Shown: positions 5,131-6,174 of the stretch, piece by piece
How positions within the stretch are numbered: position 1 is the stretch's first letter
Layout: every line of letters starts with the position of its first letter
Position numbers and translations under genes: made by a program
Source: Candidatus Odyssella thessalonicensis
Lineage (GTDB): Bacteria; Pseudomonadota; Alphaproteobacteria; Bin65
Direction of reading: 5' to 3'
Assembly (NCBI GenBank): GCA_005240015.1
Contig: SBBV01000322.1
Coordinates: 1-6,174 of the forward strand
DNA: 6,174 nucleotides
The notes under the pieces: model-generated
What the model was told of the DNA's origin: nothing
Databases searched by the model: none
Seen by the model: only the letters and a program-made list of their open reading frames with translations

Positions 5131-6174
5131 ATGGATCAGGGCGGGCCGATACCGGCAAGTTCCACCGTTCGCACCAAGGGTGCCGCCGCGCGCTTTTGGG
5201 CATGGCTGTTTCCGGCGCCGCCGGGCATCGGCAATACGCTGCTCGGCCACCAGCGCCAGTCGTTGCGGCGCCAGGTTCCGATTCTCGCCACCGTGATGGC
5301 CCTGATCGCGGCGCTGATCGGCGTCGTGTTCTGGCCGCTGGTCTCGCCGGTGGTGACTGCGGGCTGGGTCGGCCTGATCTGGCTCCTTGCCGCGCTCAGC
5401 CTCTGGCGTTGGAGCAAGTCGCGGCGCGTCGTCCATCAGCGGCCCGCGACGATTCGCTTCGTACGACGCTCGATCCTCGCCAACGCCGTGCCCGGCATCG
5501 TCTGGGGCATCTCGGCGGTCATCTTCTTCATCCCCGATCGCGTCGAGCTTCAGCTCTTCCTCGTCTGCGTCCTGGCCGGCATGTCGGCCGGCGTGGTGGC
5601 GGCGGCGCCGAGTATGCCGGCCGCGGCCCTCGCCTACGTGCTGACGGCGATGACCCCGCTCGCGATCCAGCTGCTCGCGACCGGCACGCGCACCGGCATG
5701 GTGATGGGGCTCATGTCCTTCATCTACGTGGGCGCCCTCGTGATCATGCTGCGCAACGGCTATCGCTCATTCTGTGACGGCGTCGTCGCAGAAGAGCGCG
5801 CGCGCCAGGCCGAGGAGGTGCTGCGCGACAGCATCGAGGCGCTCGGCGACGGCTACGTGCTCTACGACGCCGATCTCCGCGTCGTCATGCACAACCGGCG
5901 CTATCTCGATCACTTCAACTATCATAACAAGAGCTCGATCGTCGGCATGACGCTCGAGGAGCAGCAACGCTTCTCGCTGGCCGCGGGATTCTTCGATCGC
6001 AACGAGGAGTATGTGCGCCGCGGCGAGCAGGGCATCGCCCAGCGCATCGCGGAATTCCGCTCAGAGCAGCCGACCCGGCGCGCGCGCCGCACATCCGACG
6101 GGCGCACCTTGCTGATCGGCACGCATCCCATGCCCGGCGGCCGCCGGGTCGCCATCGCCACCGACGTCACCGCG
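5131..6174 (+). CDS. Membrane-bound PAS sensor protein, 3' end beyond the window
   Basis: The frame runs 348 codons from ATG 5131 to the right edge without a stop, so the protein is incomplete. AAGGGA (5121-5126) lies 4 nt before the ATG. After a cytoplasmic tail of about 48 residues come roughly six hydrophobic segments (about 50-72, 76-94, 113-134, 139-158, 163-183, 187-206), then a charged linker helix (216-236) and a PAS domain from about 237 (SIEALGDGYVLYDADLRVVMHNRRYLDHF is read across 234-262 in parts), continuing to the edge at TLLIGTHPM...RVAIATDVT. The PAS wording (gDGyvLYDadlRvv.hNrRY) is typical of alphaproteobacterial signalling proteins ending in a histidine kinase or GGDEF/EAL module. 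The output domain is not visible, so the choice is open. The N-terminal six-helix block resembles integral-membrane sensory (MASE-like) modules in layout, but I cannot assign it to a named one. It is divergent from the OsmC gene. Confidence 0.85.
   Translation, partial: MDQGGPIPASSTVRTKGAAARFWAWLFPAPPGIGNTLLGHQRQSLRRQVPILATVMALIAALIGVVFWPLVSPVVTAGWVGLIWLLAALSLWRWSKSRRVVHQRPATIRFVRRSILANAVPGIVWGISAVIFFIPDRVELQLFLVCVLAGMSAGVVAAAPSMPAAALAYVLTAMTPLAIQLLATGTRTGMVMGLMSFIYVGALVIMLRNGYRSFCDGVVAEERARQAEEVLRDSIEALGDGYVLYDADLRVVMHNRRYLDHFNYHNKSSIVGMTLEEQQRFSLAAGFFDRNEEYVRRGEQGIAQRIAEFRSEQPTRRARRTSDGRTLLIGTHPMPGGRRVAIATDVTA

Noticed and set aside
5052..5777. A 241-codon plus-strand frame overlapping the sensor gene
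   Set aside because: It is out of frame with the transmembrane-PAS protein, Arg/Gly/His-rich and without a ribosome binding site; the other frame clearly encodes membrane helices and a PAS domain.
1..6174. CRISPR array, tRNA, rRNA, integrase, transposase or toxin-antitoxin genes
   Set aside because: I saw no regularly spaced direct repeats, cloverleaf-like tract or matching protein motifs on either strand.

Overview
The window is strongly GC-rich, with G or C at most third codon positions, compact gene spacing and good purine-rich ribosome binding sites. These traits, a GGAAC...CGTA promoter of the EcfG (alphaproteobacterial general stress) type, and the protein families present suggest a chromosomal segment of an alphaproteobacterium (Rhizobiales/Rhodospirillales-like). 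The lineage is an inference from style and family content, not from a marker gene. I see no phage, integrase, transposase, CRISPR, rRNA or tRNA signature.

Layout. Bases 1-118 hold the tail of an upstream unit and two stacked GC-rich hairpins of terminator type. Bases 111-358 are a gene-poor leader, containing only a doubtful 70-codon reading frame and a dyad covering the next ribosome binding site. Then come an IlvD/Edd-family [2Fe-2S] dehydratase (359-2095), an 87-bp near-perfect palindrome (2099-2185) and a beta-hydroxyacid dehydrogenase of the 3-hydroxyisobutyrate dehydrogenase family (2213-3103). These two genes probably form one transcription unit. A small unrecognised reading frame (3189-3461) follows, behind an EcfG-like promoter. 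Next is a secreted DUF2066 protein (3545-4396), whose sigma-70-type promoter lies so close that its GTG start may be leaderless.

An OsmC-family protein (4417-4929, minus strand) converges on the DUF2066 gene, with only 20 nt between the two stop codons. It is divergent from a membrane sensor (5131 to the window end) with about six transmembrane segments and a PAS domain. The sensor's reading frame is still open at the right edge, so its output domain lies outside the window.

How the genes work together. The dehydratase and dehydrogenase could act in branched-chain amino-acid metabolism or as a hydroxy-acid/sugar-acid catabolic pair; the sequence alone does not decide. OsmC (peroxide or hydroperoxide defence), the EcfG-like promoter and the PAS sensor give the right half a mild stress-response flavour, but no operon unites them. 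I found no convincing new multi-gene system. The points most worth following are regulatory: the palindrome, hairpins that could cover two ribosome binding sites, the EcfG-like promoter, a T7 run at the dehydrogenase stop codon, and the possibly leaderless DUF2066 gene.
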